Assembly (NCBI GenBank): GCA_028751875.1
Contig: CM054154.1
Coordinates: 54,098,178 to 54,162,177, forward strand
Length of the DNA stretch: 64,000 nt
Direction of reading: 5' to 3'
Origin: Rapana venosa
Lineage: Eukaryota > Mollusca > Gastropoda > Neogastropoda > Muricidae
Below, piece by piece: positions 1 to 11,590 of this stretch (position 1 is the stretch's first letter; each line of letters begins with the position of its first letter). Position numbers and translations under genes: made by a program. The notes beneath the pieces are model-generated. The model was not told where the DNA came from, made no database searches, and saw only the letters and a list, made by a program, of their open reading frames with translations.

Positions 1-908
1 CACCCCCGCTAAAACTACACTAAAACTAAACACCTAAAATACAAACACCATACTACACTTAAATAAAACTTCACTACACTACAAAACATTACACTACACC
101 AAAACTACCTAACTACACTCACAACACTGCTCTACCCCCTACATACTCTCCTAACAACCCCCCAAAGCACACTACACTACACTTCACTGCTCTACACTAC
201 ATCACTCTACACTACACTACATCACGCACACTACACAAAAATACACCACAATTTCATTACACTGGGACTACAAATACACTACCCCCAAATACACACCTAA
301 CCTACACTACACTACCACACTACACTAGACTAACAAAACTTCAATGCACTACACTACTCTACTCTAAAACCCCCACCAAAACCGCACTACACTACATACA
401 GTAAAAACTACAGTACACTACCTACACTTAAAACTACCCCTAAAACTACCCCAATCTACACTACACACAAAACCCCAAATAAAACTTTCACTAAAATTAC
501 TCTAAAAACCCCTCAACACTACACTACAAACCCCCCAAAAACAAAACTACAGTACACTACCTTTCAAAATCCCTACATGCACACAAATACAAAAAAAGCA
601 CCACTCACAAATAAACTACCTACAAACCCCCCTAAAACCACCCTACACAAAACTATACTACACCACCTAACTACACTACACTACACTTTTACCACCCCTA
701 AAACTACACTACCCTACACTACACAAAATCACTCCCACACTACCAACCATCACCTACACTCCAGTCCACCACCTACCTACACCACTCTATACTTCCCCTA
801 CACTAAAACCTCCAACACTCATTTCACCACACTACACTTCCAAAACTACAGTACACTAACCACCCTACACCACTCTACATACACTATAAACCCCAAAAGC
901 ACATTTTT
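1..908. repeat. Degenerate ACTAC/CACTA pentamer satellite
   Basis: The stretch is almost entirely A, C and T, built from variants of ACACT/ACTAC with interruptions such as AAAACTAC and CCACT. G is nearly absent, so the plus strand is strongly skewed and open frames here (e.g. around 577-1002) are Thr/His/Tyr-rich artefacts. It is interrupted on the right by a SINE and then resumes. It does not match the usual TTAGGG telomere repeat. Confidence 0.85.
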
Positions 909-1285
909 TTGTATTTATTCTTTTAAAAAAGATTTTTTTTTATCGAGGATAATGGGAAAAAGCAAACGTGCTTTTTTTGGGATTCAGTCCCCCCTGTTAT
1001 AACGGTTTTTTAAATTTTTTTAACCGTTCCCCCTGGCACACAATGGGCCCACCCTTTCGAAAAGCGGGAAAAAGGATTTTACCGGGGCGCAAGATGTTCT
1101 GCGTGCCTTTTGCACACGGGAGCCCCCCGGTTTTTTAGTCTCCCTTTTCCCAAAAACTTTTTTGGGGAGCGAAAAGTCGCACGAAGTTTTAAATCCCCGG
1201 GAAAATATCCCCTTGAAAAGGGAATCGAACCTTGGTCGTCAATTGCGAGCGCAAAGTTTTTTAACCACTAGGGTATCCCCCCTCC
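909..1285 (-). mobile_element. tRNA-derived SINE (family SINE-2), minus strand, noisy copy
   Basis: Read on the minus strand, the right end is a tRNA-like head: an A-box-like CCTAGTGGTTAA and a B-box-like GGTTCGATTCC. A body follows, then a 3' end reading CATTATCCTCGATAAAA. The body carries the GGATGAGAC / CCGAGG core seen in the other SINEs of the window, though damaged here. The same element occurs at 13586, 22545, 55565, 62686 and 63523. Inflated T and G runs suggest poor base calling. Pol III would have transcribed the source gene; this copy is a dead insertion inside satellite DNA. Confidence 0.7.
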
Positions 1286-1570
1286 CAAAACTACAAATAC
1301 TCTACACTAAAACTAAAATTTCACTACTCTACACTACACCCCACTTCACTAATTATACAAACCCACACTACACTACACTACACTACACTTCACTACTTAT
1401 ACTAAACACACTAAAACTACACTACAATAAATTCACTACATTAAAACAAAACTACACTACACTACACTTCACTACACTACAGTCACTTTTATCACACCAC
1501 ACAACAGTACAGTACACCCACCTACACTACACACTCTACATCACTCTAAAAATCACTTTTACCCTTTCAC
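1286..1570. repeat. ACTAC pentamer satellite, continued
   Basis: This is the same A/C/T-only pentamer array as at the window start, resuming directly after the SINE head. The SINE therefore lies within one satellite block. Confidence 0.8.
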
Positions 1571-1589
1571 TTACCAAAAATAAAAAAAT

Positions 1590-1670
1590 TTAAAAATAAA
1601 AAATAATAATGTAAGGATTTAAAATTTTCGCGAATCTTGTAAAGCAAAAATCAAAAAAAGGGTCTTTTAA
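1590..1670 (-). mobile_element. Fragment of the ATT-tail 3' module
   Basis: AATAATAATG is followed by a damaged GCGCTGAATCTTGTAAAGCAA-like block, matching the 3' tail module seen more clearly at 8471-8600, 11405-11590 and 62080-62190. It is short and noisy, so the call is tentative. Confidence 0.4.
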
Positions 1671-1714
1671 TTTTTTTTATTTTATAAACCCCTTAAAATA
1701 CGGAAATTTTTTTT

Positions 1715-1839
1715 GCGTGAAAAATTTGGGCTGCTCCCCCCCCGGGAGAGCGCGTCCGGGGGCCCCCAAAAACAGTGCCCCCTTTTTTTTTTTTTTTTTT
1801 TTTTTGGCCCAACTGTATTTGTTTTTCCTATCAGAGTGG

Positions 1840-1877
<38 letters not shown>

Positions 1878-2146
1878 TTTTCCCCCCGGGGAAAACTCCC
1901 CTTGGGTTCCTGGGGTTTTTTTTTACGTGCGCTGAAAAAAATTTTTTGTTTAAAACACCGGGGGCCTCGGTTTTATCGTCTCAACCCCAAAAATAAAACG
2001 CCCAGGACCCACCAAATCATTTGGGGGAATGGATTTGGGGAAAAAAAATCGGGCCCCCCAAACGGGGTACGGAAACCCCGCACAAAACCCCCAACCCCCG
2101 GACTTTTTTGCATTTTAGACAGCGCGTTTAAACCCTAGACCACCGA
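1715..2146 (-). mobile_element. tRNA-derived SINE (family SINE-1), minus strand, error-rich copy
   Basis: This is the reverse complement of the clean element at 9664-10088. It has the same head (A-box-like TCGGTGGTCTAG at the right end, 2111-2146), the same central core around 1962-1990, the same ACGTGCGCTGAAAA stretch, and the same 3' block ending GGGAGAGCGCG. Poly-T/poly-A runs have grown to about 25 nt and G/C runs are distorted, which looks like sequencing error on top of old age. It lies inside ACTAC satellite, as does its sister copy. Confidence 0.75.
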
Positions 2147-2570
2147 TTACACTACACTACACTACACTAACTACATCACACCACACACACTACAACAACA
2201 CTACACTACACTACACTACCTACACTACACTAAACTACACTACACTACGACCCTACCCTGAGCACTACACTAACAACTACACTACACTACAAGTAACGAC
2301 TCAAAAAACCTACCTACACCACACTAGCATACAGTACAGTAGACATACACTACACTACCTAACCTCACTCTACATCAGCACTACACTACACTATACAGCC
2401 CACACGAGATTACACTACAAACTACATCCAACTCATCACACCACAACTACACGACACAACACTACACTACACTACACACCAACAACAACACTACACCGAC
2501 AACACACACCCCACTACACGTACACTACACAACACTACAATCATCCACCACTACACTACCCGTTCAGATA
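2147..2570. repeat. ACTAC pentamer satellite, continued
   Basis: A/C/T-rich pentamer array with occasional G. It ends near 2570 where complex sequence begins. Confidence 0.8.
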
Positions 2571-3010
2571 CGGTATTCCAACCATCCCCGTTCACTTAGC
2601 CCACCACAAAATAGATCAATCCAGAGGGAAGGTTTGGGGCAACGCACATTAAACCATGGGGAAAGGGGGTGGGGGGGGGGGTGGCGGCGAGAAGTGTTAA
2701 GACATGCACGGTGGACAGATAGCACGAAAGGGGAGGGAGTGGCGGAAAAGGAGAGAAAGCTTTTCCTGTGGTGCAGGTAATTATAACGCCCGGTGGTCTT
2801 TTAATGGTGTCCCCCCTCCAGCCTGACCTGCTGATGGGTGACGCCATACGCATATGGACAGGGAGGATGGAGAGTGGGAGAGGGATTTCAGAGTCTTCTT
2901 ATCTCCCCTCTTCTGCCTTGCCCCTAGGATGTCCGCTTTTGCTGTGGCTAGTTGCTTTGGGTTTGTTGGCTTTGTTTCTGTCGATGGATTTATGAGAGCA
3001 TACGACGGCT
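2571..3010. other. Complex sequence, no recognised feature
   Basis: Apart from a G-rich stretch at 2663-2692, this is ordinary-looking complex sequence. The short overlapping open frames on both strands have no domain I recognise and no splice or start context worth reporting. Confidence 0.4.
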
Positions 3011-3840
3011 CCATTTTGAGGTCAAGGCAAGTTCCAAGGAACTAAGGCAAGCAAGCCAGGCAGGGCAGGGCCAAGCCAGGCAAGCAAGTGCAGAGGCAGG
3101 CAAGCAAGGCCAGGCCAGGCAAGGGGCAAGGCAGGCAAGCAGGCAAGAGCAGGGCAGGGCAAGCAAGGGCAGGGCAAGACAAGGCTTGCAAGACAGGCAA
3201 GCAAGGCAAGGCACGCAGGCAGCAGGCACGCACGCACGCAAGGCAAGGCAAGGCATGGCAAGCAAGGCATAGGCAAGCAGGCAGAGGCAAGCAAGGCAGA
3301 GCAAGGTAAGCAAGGAAGGCAATCAAGGCAAGCGGAAGGTAAAGGAAAGGTAAGGCAAGGTAAGCAAAAGCAAGGAGCAAAGGCAAGGAAGCGAGGCAAG
3401 GAAGGTAAGGCAAGGAAGTAAGGCCAGGAAGCAAGGCACTGCAATGGCAAGCAAGGCAAGGCAAACAGGCGATACAAAGAAAAGTAAGACTAGCAAAGGT
3501 AGGGACGGCCAGACATGGCACGGAAACAAGGCAAGCGAGAGAGGTAAAGCAAAGGAAGGCAAGGCAAGAAAAGACAAATGAGAGATAGCAAGCAAGGCAA
3601 ATCAGGGCAAGCAAGGTGAAAGCAAGGGAAGGCGAGGCGCGGCGAAGCCAGAAGGCATGATATTACGAACACAGCAAGGACAAGGTAACACAAGTAAGTA
3701 GAAGGTCACACACGATAACACACAGTAAAACAAGGCAAGACAAGGTCAAACCACGCAAGACAAGGTTAAATACCAACGGGCAAGACAAGGTAAAACACGG
3801 TAAGAGAAAGGTAACAACCAGGCAAGCCAGGTAAAGACAC
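3011..3840. repeat. Degenerate AAGGC/AGGCA purine-rich tandem array
   Basis: About 830 bp is built from variants of AAGGC, AGGCA and GCAAGG with a rough 5-bp rhythm. It is densest at 3040-3330 and decays rightwards into AAGACAAGGTAA-type units. T is rare on the plus strand, so the minus strand lacks most stop codons and gives long Leu/Ala/Cys/Pro frames (up to 190 codons) that are not genes. Confidence 0.8.
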
Positions 3841-4189
3841 TTACGCGCAGGTCAACCAGCTCAAAGCCTCGAGTCTAGCACCCGGCACTATGGGAATGAC
3901 ACCACGCACGTCACTCAGTCCCATGACTCAAAGGACATTCCCCTCCGTTCCGACAACACGGCAGACCCGGGTAAATACACAAATACATGGAACATCTCTA
4001 AGCGCTATATCTTGCAAAGACACATCACAGCGACATGCAACCCACCCACTCAAACACAGATCCCCCACCCCCCCCCCGTAGGCCACATGAAAAAACATCA
4101 TCGTTAAACAAACAGATTTAACACACGTGTATCTTGCAGACCAAAATCTATGAAATAACATTTCAATAGTCAAATATTTAGCAAAAGCC
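3841..4189. other. Complex sequence, no recognised feature
   Basis: I see no gene, repeat unit or RNA signature here. A short poly-C run lies at 4071-4077. Confidence 0.35.
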
Positions 4190-4221
4190 ACACACCCACA
4201 CACACACACACACACAACACA

Positions 4222-4257
<36 letters not shown>

Positions 4258-4365
4258 CAAATAACGCATGCAGATCACACAACCCCACACACACACGACA
4301 CACAGCACACACACACACACTACACCCACACACACACAACACACACACCCACACACACACACTGC
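4190..4365. repeat. (CA)n microsatellite, interrupted
   Basis: CA dinucleotide repeat with AACACAC and ATGCAGATC interruptions. The minus strand reads as long Cys/Val frames that should not be called coding. Confidence 0.9.
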
Positions 4366-4690
4366 ATAATACCTTAGCAGGTGACAGGACTGGGTTAGCT
4401 GAAGGTGGATAGTTCTGATCTGAACAGGAGTGGAACACATCTTAGGTATTGAAATAGAAATCTGTCTTGAGGCTGGATTTAAAGTTGACATAATTCGGCT
4501 TCATGTCGAAGAGATAGTGCGGAGCTCATTCCAAGTCGATGGACCAGAAAAGAGTAAAGCACCTGCCAACGGTAATAGGCGAATCTAGGTACTTTTAGCA
4601 CAAGTATATGCACGCCTAGCGGAGGGAACGTGAAGGAGTACAGGTTTAAGACATTCACATGAGAGTCTGAAGGTGCAGTATTTGTGTGAG
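4366..4690 (-). pseudogene. CR1/L2-like LINE, 3' end of ORF2 (fragment)
   Basis: On the minus strand, short frames read LLFSGPSTWNELRT and then FKSSLKTDFYFNT followed by a stop. This matches the end of CR1/L2-type ORF2, where an 'F..SGP..WN.LP' motif is followed by 'S..FK..LK..L' and a stop. Frames are broken between the two motifs, so this is a decayed 5'-truncated copy. It lies next to, but is separate from, the RTE-like element starting at 4711. Confidence 0.55.
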
Positions 4691-4710
4691 ACATTTGTAA
4701 CAGAGGGATC

Positions 4711-7700
4711 TATCTATCATATCTATCTGTCCCAGTCGCCTGACTACCGTGGGGGAACCCGTCAATAGACTCACACCCTTCCCTCCATATCTTCTCTCTG
4801 ATCTGTGCTTTCTCAGGGTTTATGTGAGTTCGAAAGCCCTGTCCATATCACTGATGTTCTCCTCCCAGGCTTTCCTTGGTCTGCCTTCTTCTTCTTCTCC
4901 TGGACAAGGCCTGCAAACTGTCTTTGTCATTCAGCTTGGAGCTGTGACATGACCATACCACTTAATTACGCTTTTCACGATCGTAGAGTTCTCATAGTCA
5001 CATGGTTTAGCTGGATTCTGTATGCACGCTTTCGTTCTAATGTTCTTTTGTAGGAGATGCCAAGGATCATCCGAAGCATCTCATCTCCCACTAGCCCTGT
5101 ACACTATCTCTCCAAATCCTGTAAAGTCAGGTCCATGATTCACAGCATACAGAAATCTGGTATATGACAAGGGAGCGCATTAGTCTGATTCTGGAGATCA
5201 TGAGATATAGTTCATATCTCAATCCAGATGGTTTTAGTTTTGACAAGCTTATAGTGTCTAGTGGCATTCCTGCATACTAACTCTCTGCTTGGAATCCTGT
5301 CGGATACAATGGCTCCCAGGTACTTAAGCTTTGAACTGTTTACCAAGCTTCTGGGTCATTAACCCTGATGCAGTGCTAATGTCCGGTGGTGTTATTAGTC
5401 ATCACGTTGGTCTTCGTCAGCCTGATGACCCTGCCGTATGTTTTGGAGCCTTAATCCAAAGTGTAACTTAATAGGACTGTTCAATTCTCTTTTTCTGATC
5501 CTGCTAATTAACCATCAATGCATCTGCGAAGCGGAGGTTTTTATCGTCTGCACCACTGCTTGACAGATCCTTCATGATGTTCCAGTGCATCACCAGATTC
5601 TCTACAAGAAGATGTGAAAGAGTGGGTCGAGAGGAAGACAGCCCTGGCTTTACTCCAACAGTTGTTCGAACCATTACTCCAATGTTGTTGTTGTAGTAAC
5701 TGCACTGGTGGCCTCGCTGTACAGCTGTTGATGACTTCTTGATCAGGTTTGCTTGATGCTGTAGGCAAGTTCATGGTTGACCACAAAGCTGCATGCCACA
5801 AAACCCTGTCAATGCCTTCTTAAAATCGATCAAATACGTGGTATAGTCTGTTGATGATGAAGACCGCTCACATAGTATTCTGAGCGTTGAATATCTGTTC
5901 TGTGTGCAGCGCCCTGCTCTGAAACCTGCTTGTTCCTCAGCCATGATGGTCTCTGCTTGTGGCTCTCAGTATAAATTCAATATAATCTGCAGCATGACCT
6001 GCTTGGTGACATTGAGCTGGATGTGCGTAATTATGGCATTGTTGTAGATTCCGTTCTTGGGATGGTGAAGATGAGTGACTGCGTCCGATGGTGTTGGACA
6101 TAGTTCCTGTCTGCCAGATCTTGAGCAGATTCTAAAGGGCTCAGATCATGGCTTCCCCTCTCAGCTTGGGCAACTCAGCTGGAATGTGTCACCCCTGCTG
6201 ACTTTCCCTTTTCAGCAATCCTGACTGCTGTTCCACTTCTTCTCGGAGAAAGCGTACTGGACGTGGCTTTGCTTCGGTACATTAAAGGACTTCTGGGATC
6301 TCCTAGCGTTCTTAGTTATACAGTCGAGCAGTATTTTCTGTCCAGCTGTCAGAATATTCCTGTCGTCAGTGAGACACTGCACATTTTTGTCTTGAATTGT
6401 TAACCTTTCTCTGTTTCGTGCTAGTCAGTCTTTCACCATCTGAAAAGTGCTTTCTTGCTATTGTTTTTCTTGATGTTCTCTCAATTCTTGCACGGTTCAC
6501 CGATCCATTCTCATTTGCTTCCTCGTATACAAATGGACTTCTATTCTGTTGTTGACTTGCCTAATATTGTTCTGCTACTTTCTTTGATTTCATTTTTCTT
6601 TTCTTCAACTCTCTACGCTTGTCGCATAGATGTAGGATGTAGGCTGTTTGACACATGTTTTTGACTGGTCGGCATTGCCAGAAGCTCGTTTGCTGTTTTA
6701 CAGCACAGCTGTAATTGAAACTATTCGTCAGTGGTCTATGTCGAGTCTAACACAGTGAGTGCTGCAAACTTTCACATCCTTGCTTGAAAACTTCTAATAC
6801 CTCTGGGTCCTCTAGCTTCACGAGGTAAAATTGCTACCTGAGTTGTTCACAGTGATTTTCTTTTAGACGTAGTCGAAAGTCCATCATGCACAAGACATGC
6901 TACACTTCCTATGTCGCACTAGGAAAACTTCCGTGTCAGTGCGATGATAACGCTAGAACTGAAACAACGGCTGTTTCACCATGATGTCATCTATAATTGG
7001 TGGGGTTCTCAATTTGGCTATTCCATTCCATTTCTGGATTTCTTGTGTGGGCCAAGTTATTCACATCTGAGTGATTTTACTGGCAAACTCAGAGCTCTCA
7101 AGCCTCTTTCATTTGTTGGTTATTACAATGTGGCCCACAACCGCCACTCACCCGTCTTCTCATGCATCTTCTCCTACCCTTGGCGTTCAGTCGCCTTGCA
7201 CAACTAGAATGTCTTTCTTGGTAGTTTATTCAGACTCTTGAGACTGGTCATAAACAATTCTCTACCTTCATCTGTGCATTCTGAATGTAGGGCGTATCCT
7301 GTACTATAGTATGTAAAGGAGTAGTTGCTCTCAGCGCGGATGGTAATAAGTCATGCTGACACAGGCTGACAGATCATACGGATGTTTCACGGTGTCCTTT
7401 GTTGAACGAAAACCCCACGCCGGTGTTCATGTTTATATCCTTTTTTTCCACAGTAAGTGAAGAGATTTGTGGTCTTATCCTGGTCTGTTGTTTCTCCATA
7501 TTTCACTGACTTCGCAGAGCCCAAGGTGTGCCATGATATCTGACATCACATGTGTCAGTTCTTCCACTTAGCTCTGGCAGCTACTTTATGTGTTCGGACA
7601 TTCCATGTGCCAATAGATGTGTGTGTCTGGCCCGAATTTTTGCAGCGTTTTACATCAGTAGCATACTTCGACATCTGTCCTGATGAGGCCACAGATGGCG

Positions 7701-7870
7701 CGCCTTGACCCGGGACAGACGACGGGATCCGGGTATGGAGATTCTGGCTGCCTTTGTCATTGTGTGTATCTTGAGCAAATCAAACCTGCGTGAGCCCAAC
7801 CCTCTCGCAAGTTCGGATTTTTGTTGTTTACTCCCCCACATGTGGCAGTGGGACTGGGTTACATGGTTAC
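4711..7870 (-). pseudogene. RTE-like non-LTR retrotransposon, near full length, decayed
   Basis: On the minus strand, nucleotide similarity to the element at 57600-60965 can be followed along most of its length. The right end (7640-7870) matches that element's 5' part, around GTAGCATACTT..CTGTCCTGATG. The middle carries the linker and reverse transcriptase. The polymerase box reads LRFADALM near 5520-5545, where FADD is expected, so a catalytic Asp appears lost. The 3' end terminates in a GATA-type short repeat at 4711-4735. About 3.2 kb is typical for RTE elements, which encode an AP-type endonuclease plus reverse transcriptase and end in microsatellite-like tails. Many stops and frameshifts make it inactive. 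Confidence 0.65.
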
Positions 7871-7904
7871 AATAGCAGAGAGTCTCAGACCTGACATATA
7901 ACCA

Positions 7905-8460
7905 CCGAGGGACTAATCAAATAATTTACACTCTGTGGCACAGGCAGCAGTGGAGAGATGCGCAGAGAATGGGGTAATGTTCTCAGATTTTTCTTTCTGA
8001 GAAACTATCGAGCTGCTGACTATTGTATACCGTAGAAGGAGTGGATAGATAGATGCTCGCAGACACAGCCAAAGGAGTAATGGCAAAAGACCAGACATGA
8101 AATAATGAGAGAGTGACAAGTTTGGCTTAAGCAGTGGCCTGGTACTTTCGAATTGCACCTAATCGCCGTAATGATAGTAGCATGACTGACAGGTTCGGGT
8201 GATGAATTTTTGCATAGAGATGTGTTGTCAGATAACAACACGTAGAACTTCACAGCAGTGGCATAAGTACTGATGTATTTGCGAGTTCTGCCATTACCGC
8301 TAGTTGAAAAATGGAACTTCAGGTTTTGTGTTTTGGTCCCTAAGAGTCATGGCTTTGGTTTTATCTGCATTTAGCTGTAATTTTTGTTCTGTCATCCAAT
8401 TTGAAGATCATTCAAAGCAGTGGTCATATTGCAGAGAGAAGAGCAGATTTTTCAGGAGTA
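7905..8460 (-). pseudogene. CR1/L2-like LINE reverse transcriptase fragment
   Basis: The minus strand gives broken frames reading WMTEQKLQLNADKTKAMTL, then a stretch ending TCQSCYY, then a Leu-rich segment. These follow the CR1/L2 reverse transcriptase just after its catalytic box ('W...N.LKLN..KT..m', then 'LGV..D..L'). A better-kept copy of the same segment lies at 26710-26985. Several frameshifts show it is dead. Confidence 0.55.
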
Positions 8461-8470
8461 ACCTACTGCA

Positions 8471-8702
8471 TTGAATAATAATAAAAAAAGATAATAAATG
8501 AAATCATGTATGGAACTTTATATAAGGCGCTGATCTTGTAAAGCAACAAATCCCAAAGCGGCTCAGATGACATTAAAAAAAATTCAGATAGTGGAACTAA
8601 GCGCTCAGTGCTTTGTCCATCCAGTACCCGTTGTATGCGGATTTGGCTAAATTTTGTCATCTGATTCCAACCGCCACACAAGCATACTCTTTCAGAAAGC
8701 GA
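8471..8702 (-). mobile_element. SINE-2 3' half with ATT-type tail, minus strand
   Basis: AATAATAATAA is followed by TTTATATAAGGCGCTGATC and CTTGTAAAGCAAC, the 3' tail module. This joins to TGTATGCGG..TTTGTCATCTGATTCC, the 3' part of the SINE-2 body (compare 13660-13740). The order shows that the ATT-tailed module is the true 3' end of SINE-2. The 5' head is missing; the element stops where ACTAC satellite begins. Confidence 0.65.
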
Positions 8703-9663
8703 ACTACACTACATACACTAAACTACACTAAACTCACGATCTAACACACACTAAACACTCAACCACTGCCAACACCACTGTACACTACACTACACTAGCC
8801 TTTCACTACACTACCACTACAGTACACTACTTCACATCTACAACTAACACTATACTTTACGTACCCTACACTACACAACTCTATACAACTACACTACACT
8901 ACAACAACTCTACACTACACTACACTCACATCACTTCTCAACACATACACTGACATCTACACTACACTACACTACACTACACTACACTACACCACTCTAC
9001 ACTACACTACGCCACTCTACACTACACCACTCTACACTTCATCACTGTACACTACACTACACCACTCTACACTACATTACAGCACACTGCACTACACTAC
9101 AGTACACTACACTAGACTGCACTACACTACACTGCACTACACTACACTTCACTACTCTACACTACACTATACTACACTGCACTACAGTGCACTACACTAC
9201 AATGTACTACACCTCACTATACTACACTACTCTACATTACACCACTGTACACTATACTACACCACTCTACACTACAATACACTACACTACACCACTCTGC
9301 ACTACACTATACTACACTAAACTATACTACAATACACTACACTACTCTACTCTACACTACATTACACAACACCCCTATACACTACACTACATTACACCAC
9401 TCTACACTACACTACACTACACTACACCACTCTACACTACAATACACCACTCTACGCTACACTGATCGACACTACACTACACTACACTACGCTACACTAC
9501 ACTACACTACTCCACTCTACACTCCACTCCACTCCACTCCACTACACTACACTGCACTACATTACACTATACTACACTACACTGCACTACACTGCACGAC
9601 ACTACACCACTCTACACTACACTACACTACATCACTCTACACTACACTATATTACACTACACT
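8703..9663. repeat. ACTAC pentamer satellite, large block
   Basis: Nearly pure variants of ACTAC/ACACT with recurring higher-level phrases such as CCACTCTACACTAC. Bases are again A, C and T with sparse G. The Tyr/Thr/His-rich open frame at 9187-9465 is an artefact of the repeat. Confidence 0.9.
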
Positions 9664-10088
9664 GGATCGGTGGTCTAGAGGTAACGCGCCTGTCTAGAAT
9701 GCGAGAAGTCCGGGTCGGGTGTGTGCGGCGGTTCGTACCCCGTTTGGGCCCGAAATTTTTCCCCATCCATTAGACCATGAGTGGTGGTCTGGGCGCTAGT
9801 CTTTTGGATGAGACGATAAACCGAGGTCCCGTGTGTTACACAAAATTTTCAGCGCACGTAAAAGAACCCACGGTTACAAGGGAGTTGTCCCTGGCAAAAT
9901 CTTAGAAAAAAGCCACTCTGATAGGGAAACAAATACAGTTGCAGACCAAAAGAAAAAAAAAAAAAAAAAAAAAAGGGTGGCGCTGCTCTTGTGGCGACGC
10001 GCTCTCCCCGGGGAGAGCAGCCCGAATTTCACGCAGAGAAATCTCGTGACTGAAAGTGGTATAAAAAAACCCAAAAAAAACCCAACCC
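9664..10088 (+). mobile_element. tRNA-derived SINE (family SINE-1), best copy
   Basis: The 5' head is tRNA-like: A box TGGTCTAGAGG (9671-9681) and B box GGTTCGTACCC (9730-9740), spaced about as in a tRNA gene, so it could have served as a Pol III internal promoter. The central core lies at 9803-9835. It is followed by AAAAGAACCCACGG, a poly-A stretch, and a 3' block with GTGGCGACGCGCTC and GGGGAGAGCAGCCCG. It ends in A-rich sequence. Flanking DNA is ACTAC satellite, so target-site duplications cannot be told apart from the background. Confidence 0.8.
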
Positions 10089-10550
10089 ACTATACTATAG
10101 TACACTATACTGCACTACTACACTGCACTACACTACACCACACTGCTCTACACTACACTACACTGTTCTTCACTACACTACACTAAACTACACTACACTA
10201 CACTACACCACTCTACACAACAATACACCACTCTACGCTACACTGCTCGACACTACACTACACTACGCTACACTACACTTCACTACACCACTCTACACTA
10301 CACTACATCACTCTACACTACACTATATTACACTACACTATACTATAGTACACTATACTGCTCTACTACACTGCACTACACTACACCACACTGCTCTACA
10401 CTACACTACACTGTTCTTCACTACACTACACTAAACTACACTACACTACACCACTCTACACAACAATACACCACTCTACGCTACACCGCTCGACACTACA
10501 CTACACTACGCTACACTACACTTCACTACACCACTCTACACTACATTGCA
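10089..10550. repeat. ACTAC satellite with a 248-bp higher-order repeat
   Basis: Phrases starting ACTATAGTACACTATACTG recur at 10094 and 10342. The text between and after them is nearly the same, including CTGTTCTTCACTACAC, CTCTACACAACAATACACC and CTCGACACTACAC. This is a second level of tandem organisation above the 5-bp unit; the second copy is cut short at the right edge. Confidence 0.8.
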
Positions 10551-10626
10551 AGCGGACTTTCTGACCCTGAGGATGTGACATGATGAGTCTTATCCCCAAA
10601 GACAGAATGCGGCTGCCTAAATGTTG

Positions 10627-11062
10627 GGAGGAGAACATGGCCATAATCCTGTGGTGCAGAGGAGAACATGGCCATAATCCTGTGGTGCAGAGGAGAACAT
10701 GGCCATGATCCTGTGGTGCAGAGGAGAACATGGCCATAATCCTGTGGTGCAGAGGAGAACATGGCCATAATCCTGTGGTGCAGAGGAGAACATGGCCATA
10801 ATCCTGTGGTGCAGAGGAGAACATGGCCATGATCCTGTGGTGCAGAGGAGAACATGGCCATAATCCTGTGGTGCAGAGGAGAACATGGCCATAATCCTGT
10901 GGTGCAGAGGAGAACATGGCCATAATCCTGTGGTGCAGAGGAGAACATGGCCATAATCCTTTGGGGCAGAGGAGAACATGGCCATAATCCTTTGGGGCAG
11001 AGGAGAACATGGCCATAATCCTTTGGGGCAGAGGAGAACATGGCCATAATCCTTTGGTGCAA
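10627..11062. repeat. 31-bp minisatellite, 14 copies
   Basis: The unit begins AGGAGAACATGGCCATAATC and is 31 bp long. Fourteen copies can be counted. Copies 3 and 7 carry a GATCC variant and copies 11-13 a TTTGGGGCA variant, so variants are ordered along the array. Because 31 is not a multiple of 3 and the minus strand of the unit has no stop in any frame, all three minus frames stay open (166-252 codons), each reading the same 31-residue cycle rich in HVLLC / WPCSP / MAMFSS. I treat these frames as artefacts. Confidence 0.9.
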
Positions 11063-11074
11063 AGTCACACCGTT

Positions 11075-11197
11075 TTGGTGGATGTGTGTAAGTGGTGGAT
11101 GTGTGTAAGTGGTGGATGTGTGTAAGTGGTGGATGTGTGTAAGTGGTGGATGTGTGTAAGTGGTGGATGTGTGTAAGTGGTGGATGTGTGTAAGTGG

Positions 11198-11200
<3 letters not shown>
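11075..11200. repeat. 17-bp minisatellite, 7 copies plus a partial
   Basis: The unit is GGTGGATGTGTGTAAGT. After seven copies the array runs into GGTGGATGAGACTGGGAG, that is, directly into the SINE core. The repeat may have grown by slippage from the SINE sequence or its flank. Confidence 0.85.

Positions 11201-11590
<390 letters not shown>

Noticed and set aside
1..908. Telomeric repeat
   Set aside because: The ACTAC-type unit does not match the TTAGGG repeat usual for molluscs and most animals, is highly degenerate, and recurs internally.
3022..3614. 190-codon Leu/Ala/Cys-rich minus-strand protein
   Set aside because: Artefact of the T-poor AAGGC array, which removes stop codons on the minus strand.
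6944..7207. Plus-strand 87-codon ORF as a small gene
   Set aside because: Lies antisense within the decayed RTE-like element (4711-7870) and has no recognisable domain.
10627..11062. CRISPR-like array of regularly spaced repeats
   Set aside because: There are no spacers: the 31-bp units are head to tail with only point variants, which is a minisatellite.
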